64,000 nucleotides of DNA, from NCBI GenBank assembly GCA_046349615.1, contig JAXMBZ010000001.1, positions 124,001 through 188,000 of the forward strand. The letters run 5' to 3'. The notes below the pieces were generated by a model. The model was not told the DNA's origin. It searched no databases and saw only the letters and a program-made list of their open reading frames with translations. Positions within the stretch are counted from its first letter, which is position 1. Every line of letters starts with the position of its first letter. Source of the stretch: JADJNY01 sp046349615 (GTDB lineage: Bacteria > Planctomycetota > UBA1135 > GCA-002686595). A program made the translations under genes and the position numbers. This document shows, in pieces, positions 63,094 to 64,000 of this stretch.

Positions 63094-64000
63094 ATGCACC
63101 GCACGCTCGAGCCGTTCGTCGTGACGATCGCGCTCGCGGCGCCGTGCGTCGCGCGCGCCGGGGACGTTCGGCAGGACGCGCAATCGGCAGCGCAGGAGCC
63201 GGGGTTCGAACTCGTCGAGCTGCGCGTGACGTCGACGCGACCGCGCGTCGCGCTCGTCGACCACGGGTCGGTCGACGGGCTCGCGCTGCAGGACCGCGTG
63301 ACGTTTCGTCTGCGCGACGGGCGCACGTTCGGCGGCACGGTGAGCGAGCTCCAAGAGCGCAGCGCCGTCGTGCTCCTCGACGATCCCGCGTTCGTGCCCG
63401 CGGCGGGGACGAAGGGCGACGTGCGCGTGCCGAGCGCGCGACTCGCGCCGAAGCCCGCGCCGCGCGTCGACGCTCCGAATCCCGCGGCACCGCCGCCGTC
63501 CGAGCCGAAATCCGAGCTCCCGTGGACGAACGAGGACGAGGAGTGGACCTCCGGCGAGCCGCTGCTCGCGCGCGTGCGCGCCGTGCGTCCGAGCGAACGC
63601 GAACGACGCATCGTCGGGCGCTGGTACGCGATCGGCGACTTCGTCGGAGCGAGCGACGGTCCGCGTACGGACGTGTTCCTGCGCACCGGCGCGAGCGCCG
63701 AGTACGAGAACGTCTTCGGGTCGGGCGGCGTGCTGAAGATCGACGGCGAGCTCGACTACCGCCGCACCGACGTGCCCGACGACGACGACGACCAGGCGGC
63801 GCGCGCGCGCCTCGATCGCTTGTCGTACACGTTCGGCGGCACGCGCTTCGACGCGACGCGCGTCGAGGTCGGCCGCTTCCTGCAGCACGCGGTGCCCGAG
63901 TTCGGCGTGCTCGACGGCGTCGAGTGGAACCGCCGGCTCGCGGGCGGGAGCTCGTTCGGCGCGAGCGCGGGCTTCCTGCCCGAACCCGACGCGGACCAGG
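63094..64000 (+). CDS. probable outer-membrane beta-barrel protein, 5' part (runs off the window)
   Basis: ATG 63094 follows GGGAGGAA with good spacing, and the frame is open to the window end (302 codons seen). Signal peptide: FVVTIALAAPCVARAG. Residues about 40-120 form a small beta domain (FELVELRVTSTRPRVALVD, RDGRTFGGTVSEL, VVLLDDPAFVPAAGTKG), then a Pro/Ala-rich linker. From about residue 170 alternating strands (GRWYAIGDFVG, VFLRTGASAEYENVF, LDRLSYTFGG, RVEVGRFLQH) look like an outer-membrane barrel. Placed directly after the multiheme gene, it may house or dock that cytochrome. The barrel is not provable from the part seen. Confidence 0.65.
   Translation, partial: MHRTLEPFVVTIALAAPCVARAGDVRQDAQSAAQEPGFELVELRVTSTRPRVALVDHGSVDGLALQDRVTFRLRDGRTFGGTVSELQERSAVVLLDDPAFVPAAGTKGDVRVPSARLAPKPAPRVDAPNPAAPPPSEPKSELPWTNEDEEWTSGEPLLARVRAVRPSERERRIVGRWYAIGDFVGASDGPRTDVFLRTGASAEYENVFGSGGVLKIDGELDYRRTDVPDDDDDQAARARLDRLSYTFGGTRFDATRVEVGRFLQHAVPEFGVLDGVEWNRRLAGGSSFGASAGFLPEPDADQ

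Overview
The window is very GC-rich, densely coded Gram-negative chromosomal DNA. Two secreted beta-propeller proteins share a cysteine-containing C-terminal domain that begins CPCxNxGxxGxGC. With the many lipoproteins, the YfhO-type membrane protein, DUF1111, DUF4185 and DUF2959 proteins and the abundance of c-type cytochromes, this suggests Planctomycetota or a neighbouring lineage. That assignment is inference, because there is no rRNA here. I saw no tRNA, rRNA, CRISPR array, insertion sequence or prophage.

Layout. 0-5 kb: a secreted propeller, an unknown anchored protein and recN. 5-13 kb: a TetR regulator divergent from a manA - pseudouridine synthase - M16 peptidase pair run, then a BaeRF-type protein. 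13-19 kb: lpdA divergent from katG, a phosphatase/cytochrome c'-like lipoprotein and a PDZ protein. 19.4-25.5 kb: a tightly overlapping ABC importer (binding protein, double permease, ATPase), a pentaheme cytochrome and a HEAT-repeat lipoprotein. 25.5-37.2 kb: the 2-oxoglutarate dehydrogenase genes sucB and sucA on the minus strand. Between them lie a TetR-controlled RND efflux locus, in which the inner-membrane pump and outer-membrane factor are one 1550-residue reading frame, and an AlbA_2-type gene. 37.5-44.9 kb: a YfhO-like membrane protein interrupted by nested inverted repeats, an SGNH hydrolase, a SRPBCC protein and an M1 aminopeptidase. 45-57 kb: a second propeller, an internally duplicated diheme oxidoreductase, a ROK kinase, a DUF4185 protein, an alpha/alpha-toroid protein and a two-repeat anchored protein. 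57.4-64 kb: a DUF2959 lipoprotein, then a redox locus made of an FeS/FAD/transmembrane fusion, a cytochrome with 23 CxxCH motifs and the start of a probable outer-membrane protein that runs off the edge.

The main non-coding novelty is a family of about 131-bp structured repeats, with three copies at 33705, 42828 and 57200. All lie in the same orientation between tandem plus-strand genes. Each has a 22-bp stem whose middle differs between copies while pairing is kept. The strongest protein-level candidates for something new are the RND-OMF fusion with an internal lipobox, the terminal electron-transfer locus, and the phosphatase/cytochrome c' fusion.
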